DNA of 64,000 nucleotides from Chinchilla lanigera (Eukaryota > Chordata > Mammalia > Rodentia > Chinchillidae). Positions 47,187 through 58,700 of the stretch are shown piece by piece. The DNA lies in NCBI RefSeq assembly GCF_000276665.1, contig NW_004955418.1, forward strand, positions 7,625,321-7,689,320, written 5' to 3'. Within the stretch, counting starts at the first letter, position 1. Each line of letters opens with the position of its first letter. The notes beneath the pieces were generated by a model. It was not told the DNA's origin. It did no database searches and saw nothing but the letters and a program-made list of their open reading frames with translations. The position numbers were made by a program, and so were the translations under genes.

Positions 47187-47429
47187 CTTATCTGCAAAAT
47201 GATTATTTGTTGTCTACTCTATGCAAAGAACAGTACTAAATAGCTTTCAAAGACAATCTAAGTTCCTTATTGTAGAGCTAGCTCCAGGCCAGTGATTGCA
47301 ATATTAATAAATCATCGGGTAAATAAAAATTGGAAGAAATATCACTGAGTGAAAAGATCAGAGAGGCTTTAAAGATGAAATGAATCTTAACCTGCTTTGT
47401 GAAAGAAAGATATTTTAACAAAGTGTGTC

Positions 47430-47580
47430 ATACTTGTCTGGAAAAACAGATGCATTATATCCAACCAATTCTTTCATCAACTGTACAAATTAACATCATT
47501 AATGGTGGATCCCTCTTAATGATCTCTACATAATGTTCTTCTTAGCTAAATCTTGTCCACATTTTTATCCAGATGTCAAG
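47430..47580 (+). repeat. Direct duplication, copy 1
   Basis: From 'tacttgtctggaaaaacag' to 'atccagatgtcaag'. It shares with copy 2 the phrases 'tacttgtctgga', 'attatatccaa', 'ttctttcatcaa', 'caaattaacat', 'aatggtgg' and 'atgtcaag' in the same order and spacing. Confidence 0.75.
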
Positions 47581-48390
47581 GGACATTCTGGAAAAGGCAA
47601 AATATGAGGAAATGGTAAAATCTGGACAAGTTCAAGAATAGTTTTGGAATAGTATGTTAAACAGTTTAACTTGAGTAATTCAACTGAGAAATGGTAAAAG
47701 TAGAAAACTGTGAACCATTACAAAGAATTTAGACTTCGTCCTGGAGGCAAACAGGATCATTTACTATCTTGAATGATAAAATAGTAATCATATATTATTT
47801 CTTTAAGCATGAACCTCTTTTCCAATTAACTGAAACACTTTATTTACATGACCCAAAATTTAAATGGCTCATATTTTTCTGCTTCACATTAGTTTAATTT
47901 TAATAGATGTATTCTTTTAAGTTGCTTTTAGAGGAATGTATATCAATACTCAATATATTTTTTTCTTTGCTAACTAACAGGACTCAAAGAAATTCAAATC
48001 CACTTGTAAAGAACAAAGAAAAAAGTAAGTGTACCTTTTCTACATGAGGAAAAAAGAATGACAAATTAAAATTACCTAATATGAGCTTACAGTTTCTGGG
48101 GTTCACCATCCAATATATTAAATTTCACTTCACTGAGCATTTTTCATTTCTCAGAGGTTGAATGCACATTTTGATGGCATAAAGAAGAGAAGCGCAAGCA
48201 GCCAGAACTATGGAGTTTGATCTTTGATCTTTGGTTCTTCCATCCTAGCTGTGACCACTCATCAAAATTTCATGTGCAGTCTCCAAAGTCATTTAGAGTT
48301 CACTAAATCAAATTACCTCTCAGATTACCTTCTGTCTATCCTAACATATTGTTTTCTCTGCAAACATGCATGATCAAATTTCCTATTGTC

Positions 48391-48537
48391 GTACTTGTCT
48401 GGAGAAGGACATGTATTATATCCAATTCTTTCATCAAGTGGTGCAAATTAACATAATAAATGGTGGGTTCCTCTCAGGATCTTGAGATAATGTTGCTTTT
48501 AGCTAAAATTTGTCTTCTTTTTCATATGGATGTCAAG
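48391..48537 (+). repeat. Direct duplication, copy 2
   Basis: Same-strand partner of 47,430-47,580, about 960 bases to the right. The sequence on either side of the two copies does not match. Confidence 0.75.
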
Positions 48538-48950
48538 TAAATCACATAGATCTTTAACAATGAAAAACTGAAATATTCTCTTTTATTAGTATCTTAGTCT
48601 AAAAGTTATAGTCTGAGCAATTTTTTTTTTCATTTTACCCTGAAAGTTGCAATAAAATTCTAAAATATTTTACTCTAATTCTACTAAATTGAGTCTTGGA
48701 GCTTAACAGATTTCTTTCCCATAAGATGACTAATCTTTAATGAGCAGGTAATCATTAGGTACTGTTTAGAGAATTCTGGTACACCAAGGTAATGCAGTAA
48801 TGTGTCCTTTGTAGCATTTCCCTTGATTATTGTGTGTAATTTCATTTTTAAAAAATGCATTAAATGTTCTTGCTTCAGTCAATGTCTCCTTTCTTTCAAG
48901 CATGCTTCAAAAGAGGATCTTGGGCCTTTTGACTTCAGAGTTCCTCAAAT

Positions 48951-49142
48951 ATATATATATTTATTTATCACACAGTACTGGGGATTGAACCTACTGAGCT
49001 ACATCTATGCCTCAATTTATTTTAAACATAGTCTTCCAAAGTCACTAAATTACTCAGGCTGGGCTTGTGCTTGTGGTCCTCCTGCCTCAGCCTCTTAGAA
49101 TACTGACTTGGATTATAGGCATGTGCCACTTCACCTTGCTGT
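48951..49142 (-). mobile_element. B1-dID type dimeric SINE
   Basis: Antisense: an ID-like half with an internal deletion ('agtactggggattgaaccta', 'ctgagctacatctatgc'), an AT-rich linker, then a B1 half ('aggctgggcttgtgcttgtg', 'tcctgcctcagcctcttaga', 'gattataggcatgtgcca'). Confidence 0.8.
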
Positions 49143-49664
49143 ACTTTAATTTTTAATAATGGCATGTTGAATGGATCACACAGTTCCTGAAAACTTAGCA
49201 ACCTGATCTCTGAGCCAGTAGAAGGAGATGTGAGCCAGCTTTTACACTACAAGGAGTAGAGGTTCTGTCTTGACTTGGTGCAAGATTTTTGGTGGGGGAA
49301 CTTCTCAACCCTCTGATGTTCATTTTCCCCACCGGAGGGACTGGACCAGATTTATAAATTGTGAAATGCTTTTTGTATTGACCCACTGTGCTTAAGGATA
49401 TGGATTCAAGCATGGGAGTGGCTTTCCAGGGTGAGGCAGTCCTCCAGGAAGACCTAGTGTTAAGAGCACACAAAATTCTCACAGAGATTTTTACTCAGCG
49501 AATTGAGAAACCCAAAGTCTCTGTGAACAGAGTTTCATGCCCTTATCTACTGTGCACTTTAAAACTGCTGTTTGTTCTGAAGCCATTTGGTAAAAGATTA
49601 ATAATAATGATAATAATAATATACTATAATAATAATAAATACAATATATCTTTCTTGTTCTTTT
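49143..49664. other. No recognised gene; (TAA)n repeat at 49,597-49,643
   Basis: Two overlapping frames (49,195-49,482 minus and 49,388-49,762 plus, 124 codons) run in opposite directions and neither has a recognisable domain. The plus frame runs through the TAA-type microsatellite. I treat both as chance. Confidence 0.45.
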
Positions 49665-49885
49665 ACCATGCTCCAGGCACTGCCCTAAATGCCTTATGCA
49701 GTAACTCCTTTGACTCTCCAATCATATACACTATTGATACCTTTAATATCATGGCAATTTAAAACATGATGACGCTGTTATTGTGTCAAGAGATGGGAAA
49801 CCCAGGCACACAGAGCTCAAGAGCCCAAGTCCCAGAGCCAGGTCCCATGATTCCAGCTGGGATTTGACCAGGAACCCTGAGGCGA
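49665..49885 (+). mobile_element. MIR SINE
   Basis: 'ccatgctccaggcactgccc', 'taaatgccttatgcagtaac', 'cccaggcacacagagctcaa' and 'cagctgggatttgaccagga' follow the MIR order. Confidence 0.55.
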
Positions 49886-50469
49886 CGACTGCCAAATTGG
49901 ACAAGGGCAGCAGAGAGGAGTGGGATTTTGCAAGCCAAGGCAGCTAGAGGAAACCTGCTGAACTTGAGGGGCTCATGAAGCCTTGGCTACTGGATTTGAC
50001 TGGTGGTTCTCTGGATTTCACAGCTGCAAAAATGTGCTCAGAGGTGGGTAGGTAGTCTGAAAGTTCATGATGGCCTCACTGGGCTGCACTCTGCAGCCAG
50101 CTTCCGGTTCTGGGCAGGCATAGGGTCCTGCTAACTATTATTATAATCCTTTTGACTCAGGAAGCTTGTACTACTTATCAAGAATCTTTATGAACATGTT
50201 GAACTCTATTTTGTCATCTATTTTAGTACTGTGTTAATAATTGAAAAATATGTCTTTCTTGGTTTCCTACTGGCAAAAATAAAAGTTGCAGTTAGTTTAT
50301 GTTGACTACTATTACATATGAAATAATAAACCTAGCAAGGAAATAAATGTGTAATGTATTACAATGCAATATCAAAATACTCTTTGTTAATTATGTGAAA
50401 CAACCGATAGATAATCAGGTAAAAAATAATGAGTTGATATGAATTAAAAGATTAATGTGTGATGGAGAT
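49886..50469. other. No recognised feature
   Basis: 49,886-50,140 is richer in G+C than average. The rest is AT-rich. No gene or repeat seen. Confidence 0.45.
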
Positions 50470-50640
50470 TGCATAAATACTGTCTACAAGTGCTGTCTCT
50501 TTTAATCTTCAGAACAACCTTGGAGCAAGTACTATCACTGTCCCATTCTTTGGTGAAGTTACTTAGAAGAAGTTACTTAAATGAAGTTACTTATTTACAC
50601 ACAGGAGCTAGTAAGTGATGAAGTGTGAAAATAATTTCAA
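50470..50640 (+). mobile_element. MIR SINE with an internal triplication
   Basis: 'ctgtctcttttaatcttcag', 'aacaaccttggagcaagtac' and 'acaggagctagtaagtgatg' follow the MIR order. The motif 'gaagttactta' (box 'aggttaagtaact' of MIR) is repeated three times between about 50,554 and 50,593. Confidence 0.7.
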
Positions 50641-51464
50641 GCTGACTGAGTTCAAAAACTGGTGTTTACCAATTAGAGATGTTAACTTTTTAATTAGCAA
50701 ATTAACATGTTATTAGCCACTAAAACAGCCAATTAATCATGTTAAGTTATAATGTTTAAATTGCAAGCTGATTTCTAAGAAAAAGAAATTATAGTTTTCT
50801 ATTAATTCTCTACAGTCTTTAGGAATAAACATTTTCCTGTTCTCTGCCAAAAAGGAGAAATGTTCGCTTGGTGGTCCTGTAGAATTTATAGTTCCTTAAG
50901 TGGAGAATCTCTGACCTTGACTAGATGTTTGTTAAAGTCACTGATAACAGATGGGCCTGTCTCACTGAGGGGGATAGAAGGTTTGTGTCTGGGAGGACAA
51001 AGGATAGCCAGCTACAGCAAACTACAAGCAAATAACTGACACTGCTCATTTGCTTCCTTCCTCTTGCTCTTCAGAAATTCTTTATGTATTGGTGACGATG
51101 CCCTTTGCCATTGAATTTGAGAAAATACAAGAGAAATAGGGGCAGTACTTATTACTTTTGGTCAGTGTAAACCTCACACATGCCCTTTGCCCAAGTTCAC
51201 CCAATATCATAATTCAGTGCAGAGATTCTCCTTTTTAGCATGATTTCACATTCAACAATTGGAATCTCCTTAGTAATGAAATGGACCATAATGACTTTTA
51301 TACGTACCTTGAATATATATTTTAGACTTAATTTAGAGAAAATTCTATTTTAAGAACACTGAATGAGAAAACTGAAGACATTTCATAAAAGCAGAGAGAA
51401 GATCTCTTAGGTAAGCAAATATCACACCATAATAAAAAAGTTTTAGAGATAAAATGAACTAGAC
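50641..51464. other. No recognised feature
   Basis: AT-rich unique sequence, no credible frame. Confidence 0.5.
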
Positions 51465-51588
51465 TGATTCAGATATTTTGTTTTTCTTTTGTTTTGCTTC
51501 CAGTAGCAGGAATCGAACTCACGACCTTGTGCTTGCCAGGCAGGTGGTTTGCCACTGAGCTAAATCCCCAGCCCCTGATTTAGATATT
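51465..51588 (-). mobile_element. ID SINE with target duplication
   Basis: Body 51,478-51,575: 'ggaatcgaactcacgacctt', 'gtgcttgccaggcaggtgg' and 'actgagctaaatccccagcc'. Duplications 'tgattcagatatt' and 'tgatttagatatt' differ at one of 13 positions. Same 'gagctaaatcccc' subtype as the 62-kb copy. Confidence 0.93.
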
Positions 51589-52124
51589 AAACAGAAAAAA
51601 ATTATAGTTCATGAAGTTCTTGAAAGCAAACTGTCATTGCTTTGGATTAGTTTTAAACATTTTAGAATTTTGAAAAAACTTATACATTAAACTGGGATAT
51701 AATAAAGTTAACAGAAGTGTCCAAATTTTCTTACAGTATTTTAGGATATTTGTAATATAGGTGATGTTTTCAGTTGAAATATAATTTATCAACAAATTTA
51801 AATAATATCAATATGTGATAATTAGGTTTTCATTATCTAAAGTTTTTAAAAGATAATTGCTGGTTTAGTCTTTGAAATATATGAAGGGGTCCCCAGAGAT
51901 GGAGAAATGACCATTTAATTATATTACAAAAGAATTAAAATATATGAGGTCAAAATACAGTTTATAGAGAACCTTTGGTCTTCTTATATTTGTAATCTTA
52001 TAGAAAGATTATTTGTCTGTGGTCAAGTATATGTCTCCCTGAGGTATAAAGTCAGGCAGCAGAATATGAATCACCACCTTCCTGGCATAACTAAGATGAC
52101 AATGCAGACCATGGGGTCTGTGGT
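51589..52124. other. No recognised feature
   Basis: AT-rich sequence between an ID and an L1. Nothing seen. Confidence 0.5.
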
Positions 52125-53060
52125 TTCCTATATACAAGATCATATCATTTGCAAATAATGACAGTTTGACTTTTTTTCCAATTTGGATTCTCTTTATTTT
52201 ATTTTTTCTATTGCTATGGATGGCCTACCCATGCTTTCCAGTGATTTTCTGAATGAAAGTGGTGACCGTAGACAACCTTGTCTTGGCTTAGATTTTAGAA
52301 AGCTATCAACTTTTCTTCATTCAGTATGATGTTGACTGTTGGCTGATTCTAACCAGCCATTAGTGTATTCAGTTTTGCCTCTTCCATACTCAGCTTGCTC
52401 ACTATCTTTATCATTAAAGGACGCTGAATTTTACCATGCATTCTTCATTTGTTGGGATAGTCATATAGTTTTTCTCCCTCTTTCTATTGATGTGCTGCAT
52501 CATGCTTACTGATTTAGTATAATGAACCATCCTTGTACCCTGGGATGAATCTCATCTGATATTGGTGGATAATTGTATTAATGCACTGTTGGATTTGATT
52601 TGCTAATTATTTTGAGAATTTTTTAATCTATGTTCAACCTGCAGTTTGGTTTGTTCCTTTCCCCTTTCCTTTCTTTTATTTCATTTCATTTTATGTCATT
52701 ATTTCATTTCATGTCATTATTCCATTTCATTTCATTTTTTCTTTGTCCTTTCTGACTTTCCATGTCCAGATAGTGTTTACACCATAAAATACGTTTACAA
52801 GTATTCCCTTCTCTTCAATTTTTTGGAATAACTTGAAAATTAATATTAATTTTTCTTTAGATTTGCTAGAACTAGGCAATGAAGTCATCTGGATGGAGGG
52901 CTGTGGTATGAAAACTTATTTTTACTGATTCAAGTTCATTATTCATTATCCATATGTTTGAGCTTTCCATTTCTTCATGATTTGATCCAGCTAAGGTATA
53001 TGTGTCTACAATTTGGTCACTATTTGGTCTAAACGTTAATAGTCTTTTTCATTTCTGTGG
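52125..53060 (-). mobile_element. L1 LINE fragment, RT region of ORF2
   Basis: Antisense L1. The reverse complement near 52,141-52,160 encodes LFANDMI where RT has LFADDMI, so the first aspartate codon is mutated. It continues through 'cattcagtatgatgttgact', 'tatagtttttctccctcttt' and 'gaaccatccttgtaccctgg'. A TTTCA-type simple repeat lies inside it at 52,672-52,742. The right end is diffuse. Confidence 0.8.
52672..52742. repeat. (TTTCA)n-like simple repeat inside L1
   Basis: Irregular repeats of 'atttcatttcatt' and 'atgtcattatttc'. Confidence 0.85.
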
Positions 53061-53632
53061 GGGGGGGATTGAGGAAGATTAATGGCGATGCATCTTTTAC
53101 TATAAGTTTTTTTATATAATTTCAACATTTGTCATATTTTTCAAGTATCCCTTGTATATCAGAGTACAAAGTGTGGTGAGAGTAACTGTGGTCAGAAGTA
53201 GAGTTTAAGGATTTTTGTAAATTCCAAAGAGCAGTAGTTGAAGAACTACAGAACATTTTTGTAATCTTTGAGTATTATTAAATAAATAGTAACATAATAT
53301 ACAACCAGAAATATTCTTTATATAAATAAATATACATGCACTAGATGGTATAAATAAAGTTTCTATTAAAACATGATCTTTAATAGAAAAAGTATGTAGG
53401 ATTTTCTTGAGTTTTAATAAGAAAATCAACACAAGACTAGTATTTGTGTTCCTTCTAATGCATGATACATAAGAGTAAAATGATATATTAGAACTATATA
53501 TATATGAAGATATTATATCTCAAAAACTACATTTTAATCAAAGAAGGAAATTTCAGCATGACTTATTCAATAAAACTAAGTGTAAAATCTGATATTTTAT
53601 TTTATTTTACATATATACAGATATATATTTGC
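53061..53632. other. No recognised feature
   Basis: AT-rich, possibly includes the diverged end of the L1 to the left. A 75-codon minus-strand frame at 53,205-53,432 has no domain. Confidence 0.4.
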
Positions 53633-53775
53633 TTTTTAAGACAGGATCTCACTATGTAGTACAGGCTGACCTTGAACTCACTGTGTAGCCCAGGCTGGCC
53701 TCAAATTCACAGTGATCCTCTTATCTCAGCCTCCCGAGTTCTGGGCTTACAGGCATGCACCATCATGCCTGGCCA
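53633..53775 (-). mobile_element. B1 SINE with internal duplication
   Basis: Antisense B1: 'gacaggatctcactatgtag', 'cagcctcccgagttctgggc', 'gcatgcaccatcatgcctgg'. Within it 'tgtagtacaggctgaccttg' and 'tgtagcccaggctggcctca' are tandem copies, the internal duplication that marks B1 elements. Confidence 0.93.
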
Positions 53776-54142
53776 ACCTGATATTTTAGACTATTAATTA
53801 ATACATGAATATGTTTAAAATAAATATTAATGGATATGCTATATGCTAATATTTAATTCTGCATGGCTAGCACCAAGAGGAATAGAATTGAAAGGAATTC
53901 AAAGCATTCTGTGATGGTAATTTTACTGTGTTGTTTGACAAATGTGAAATCATATTAAGACTTTTACTTGTAGTATATGATTAAAATAAATACAAAGAAT
54001 GAATTATTTTGGTTCCTGTTTTTATATAACTGTTTGAAATAGTTTTTACAATATTGAATAACATATCATTTGTTACCATAACCTATTTGATCATAATAAA
54101 AAAGGAGATAGAAGGAAAAATATGCTTGTGCATGTCACACAC

Positions 54143-54190
<48 letters not shown>

Positions 54191-55794
54191 TCAATTCCAA
54201 GAAATTCTTAATTTTACTGATAGGGAAGATCCTCTCTTTTCTTCAGATCATTCTCTTTTGTCTTTACCTATTTCCCTTTCCTTCCTTTCCTCCCTGAAGT
54301 CCAAATTATGATAGAAGGAAATAAAATAAGTAGTTAAATGTGGGTACTTGTATCTAGATAATACTTTAGCTCAATAATATATTTTTATAGTATTTTCTCA
54401 TCTGTTTTGAAATACCTTTAGCAGCCCTTATGATTTCTTCTGTCTTTTAGTTATCCCTCATTTTCCTCCCTCCCTTCTTCCCTCCCTTCTTTCCTTCCTT
54501 CCTTCTTTCCTTTTTAAATTTTCTAATATTGACATCATTCTTATTAATTTTCAGTTTAATTCCACTGTTTTTAAATGACATAGTCACTTTTATTTCAATA
54601 TTTTGATATTGAGAGTTATTGCATGTCCAGTATGAGACCTATCTTGTTGAATGCTTCATGGAAACATTTTTAAAAAGAATACATAGTCTTCAATTGTTAG
54701 TTGTAACATTCTAAGTTAGATTTATGTCAAGCAGATTGAAAGTGCTTAAACATTTCATCTTTACTAGAAGTCTCACCTTACTGAAGGAAACAGTGATAAC
54801 TATGCTTACACTGTGATTGTGAATTTGTCTCATTCCTTAGTCTTGTAATTTTCTTCAGGTGCATTTTGAACTTATATTTTGGGGAACATGAAATTTAGAA
54901 TTTTAATGTCTTCTTAATGAATTCTTCCTTCTACCATTAAGAGATCTATTTTGCAATATCCTCTGATATTTCCTTCTTTTTCTTTCATGCTCTCCTGCCA
55001 TTTTTTTCCTGAGTTTAGAATTTGTATGAGATATATAGTTTTGAACTTAATTTACTATACGGGGCCCATGTAAGTATTTTTGCATTTCAGCGGTTCGGCT
55101 CTCACTAGAAAGCACTGAGAACCTCTTTATCATATCTAGGTAAGACATGAGTAGAAAATTCAGTGTTTTAGTTTGATTTGACAAACTCTCCAGTACAAGA
55201 GAGATGTTAATCTATCTTCCTGTTCAACTTTTAGTGTAAAATTAACTATAGTTATTGCATCATTTTACTGTGGGAAGCAGAAAGAAAATCATTTCTATCG
55301 GCCTTTTCTCAGGCACTTTGTTTTACTCATTTGGTCTTTGGATTCTGTCTTTTCTTTCTTAATAACCAACTGTTCGCATTCCTACTTTTTCCATTTGATT
55401 AGGAAATTCTGAAATCTACTATATTCTTGTGTGTTTTTTTTTTTTTTACTTTCCAGTTTTGTTTAAATAACACTTTTCATTCTATAATAAAGTGAGATTT
55501 ATATAAAGAGTGAGAAAATAGTATAGAAAGTTCTACCTTCATACAGTTTTGCCTTTAGAAGTCCATTTTTCTTAGTACATATTAATTAGACAAAATGTTG
55601 GATTTATTTGGGACATTTTCACTTTTGGATATAACATAATTTGGCTATATCCATCTCTACTATTATCCTGTCTTATTATCCCATACCCCTCAATAAGCTT
55701 CTTCTTGTAATAATGTCCCTTCTTCTTTTATGTCACCTTTTAAATTTATTTTTAGGTTCTATCTATAAGAGAAAACATGTGGCTTCTGTCATTG
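53776..55794. other. AT-rich sequence with (TA)n and CT-rich microsatellites
   Basis: A (TA)n run lies at 54,148-54,186 and a CCTT/CCCTT polypyrimidine repeat at 54,460-54,514. The frame at 54,054-54,311 runs through the TA repeat and is an artefact. No gene or other repeat recognised. Confidence 0.5.
54148..54186. repeat. (TA)n microsatellite
   Basis: About 20 TA units after a short 'cacacacaca' start. Confidence 0.97.
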
Positions 55795-58700
55795 TTTTGC
55801 TTAAGTCTGGCTTAATTTGCATAGCATGATGATGTCCAGTTCCATGACTGCTTACAGGTAAAGTAAATTTTTTCTTCCTAATGTATGAATAGAAATTTAT
55901 TGTTTATATACCATATTTTACCACATTTTCTTTATCTTTTCTTTTGACAGCCAACTAGGCAGATTCTATAACTTGGCCATTGTGAATTGTTTCATGATAA
56001 ACATAGGCACACATGTTTCTATATGATATCCTCTCTTTCATTCTTTTGGGTATAAACTGACTAGTGTTATAGCATGACCATTTGGGTTTCTATTTTTACT
56101 CTTTTGAAGAACCTCCATTCCAATTTCTGTAGTTTTGTAATAATTTACATTCCCACCAACAGATGAAAGATGCTTTTCCCAGCATCCTCACTATTATTTA
56201 TTACTTTTTGTATTCTAGATGGTAACTACTTTGGCTGTGGTGAGATGATATTTGAATGTATAATTTTGATTTGAATTTCCCTGATGCTTAATGATGCTGA
56301 GCATCTTTCATATTATTGTTGGGTGACTGAAATTCTTCATTTGAGAAGTGTCTGGTTAGTTCATCTGCTAGTTATTGACTGGATTTTTAGTTTTAAGCCT
56401 CTTCCATTCTTTACATATTCAGGACACTAATCCTCAGAAGAAAAGCTGGCAAATAATTCTTCCATTCTGTAGACTGTGCCTTCACTCAATTACTTTCATT
56501 TCTGCATAAAAATTTTGAAAATCTAGAGCAGAGCCATTAGTTGAATCTTGCTGTTATATCCTGTTCTATTGGAGTCCTGCTGGGGAAGTTTCTGCTTTTG
56601 CTAGTGTCTTCACATTTTTACTTTATGTTTCTTTCAGCAGTTACAAAATTCCTGGTCTTATATCATGATTTTTGATCCATTTTAAATCGATGATTTAACA
56701 GGATGAGAGATGAGATATAGTTTCAGTCTTCTACATGAGGATATCCAATTTTTGCAGCACCATTTGTTAAGGAAGTTATTTCTTTTTTCCAGTATTTTTA
56801 GCAAATTTTTCAAGAATCAGATGGTTATAGCTGTGTGAATTTATGGGCCTCAGTGCTAGTCCATTGGTCAACATGTCTGCTTTTATTCCAGCACTGTGTT
56901 GTTTTTATTATGTTCATCTTGAAATTCGGTATTGTGATATGTCCAATGTTATTCTCTTGGCTCAGGATCGCTTTGGCTATTCTGAGTCTGTATTATTTCC
57001 ATATTCATTTTTGGACTGTGACTTCTATTCCTGTGAAAGATATCACTGATATCAGAGGGATTGTCTTAACTCTACAGATAATTTTCAGTTATATGACTGA
57101 TATTAACAATACTGATTTTCCTGATCCATGGATGTGGGCAGATTTTTTTGTCTTCTAGTTTATTCTTTGCTTTCTTTCTTCAGTGTTTTGTAAGCTTCTG
57201 TGGGAATTCTTCAACCTCCTTGGTTAGATTTATGCCTCAGTCTTTTGCTTGTTTGTTTTTGAAGTTATTGTGAATGGAAATATTTATCTGATTTCTTCTT
57301 GGTGAAAATTTTATTAAAGTATACAAAAGTTACTGATTTTTCTATGTTGTTTTGTATCCTATTCCTTGATTAAAATTTTTACCAATTCTTTATCAGTAAG
57401 TATACAATTATATCATCTGCTGTTTGCTTCCCTTTTACTTCTTTCTTTTGCCTGATAGTTCTGGCTATAGTTTCAAGTTCTATATTGAGTAAGAGCGATG
57501 ACACTATAAACTCTTAAATTACTCCTCATTTTAGAAAAAATCATTTCAGTTCTGCCTGATTCAATCTGAAGGTGGCTATGGGTTTACCATGTAGTGTCTC
57601 TATTTTGTTGCGGTGAATCTTTCTATACCTGATTTCTTCAGGTCCTTTATCATGAAGGATGTTGAATTTTGTAAAAGACACTTCCTGCATCTGCTGAGGT
57701 CATCATGTGCTATGATTTATGTGCTTTTTTAATGTAGTGATTGTTATGTTAATTTTCTTCTAAGGATGGATGAATGAAACCAATGTGATTGTGTATATGA
57801 TCTTTTTATGTGTTGTTTAATTTGATTTGCATGTATTTTACCTTGAAGATTTGTGTTGATATTCACTGAAGATACTGATCTATAGTTTCCTTTTTTAGTA
57901 GTATTTTTTTATCAGGTTTGGTATCAGGGTAGTACTTGTCTTGTATAGTAAGTATAGAAGTATTCCTTCCTTTTTTATTTCAAGGAATATTTTCAGGAGC
58001 ATTGGTGTTAATTTTTCTTTAATAGTTTGGTATAATACATCAGTGAATACATGAAGTTCTGAGTTTTCCTTTTTTGGGAGACTATTATTGCTTCAGTCTC
58101 ACTAATTGCTGATGATCTACTTAGGTTTTTAATATCTTCAATTTACAGAGATATTTCTAAAAATTTATCCATTTCTTCTATAGTCCTTAATTTATTGGAG
58201 GTTAAGTTTCCAAAATAATACCTAACGATCCTCTGGACTTCAGTGTTATCTGTTGTAATATGCGCTTTTCCTTGTCTGATTTTATTTGTTTGGATCTTCT
58301 GTTTCATTTGTTTAGTTTGACTGAAGGTTTATTAATCTTGTTTATCTTTCCACAGAACCAATTCTTTATTTCATCACTACTCAGTGTTGTTCTTTTGCTC
58401 TCTGTTTCATTAATTTTGGCCTTGATCTTTATTGTTATTTCTTTTCTTGTATTAGCTTGGGTTCACCTTATTATTGATTTTTAACATTTTCAAATGAATA
58501 ATTAGCTGTGTAATATAGGCATTCATAGCTATAAGCTTCTCACAGAATTGTCTGTGCTCTCAAAGACTTTAGTATGTTGAATTTCTGCTTTCATTTTGCT
58601 TTTTGAATTTCAAAATTTTCTCTTTTAAAATTTCTGCAATGACCTATTGATCATCCGCAAGTATATTCTTCAAATTCCATGTGGTTGTATAGTTTCTGTA

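Larger units (their letters stand above)
47187..48950. other. Unique AT-rich sequence containing a diverged direct duplication
   Basis: Apart from the paired segments 47,430-47,580 and 48,391-48,537 I recognise nothing. The frame at 48,802-49,098 runs into the following SINE and is not a gene. Confidence 0.45.

Noticed and set aside
49388..49762. 124-codon plus-strand frame
   Set aside because: It runs through a TAA-type microsatellite into a MIR and overlaps an opposite-strand frame of similar length. No domain is visible.
56835..57158. 107-codon plus-strand frame resembling a membrane protein
   Set aside because: It is the antisense of L1 ORF2, whose T-rich complement gives hydrophobic frames.
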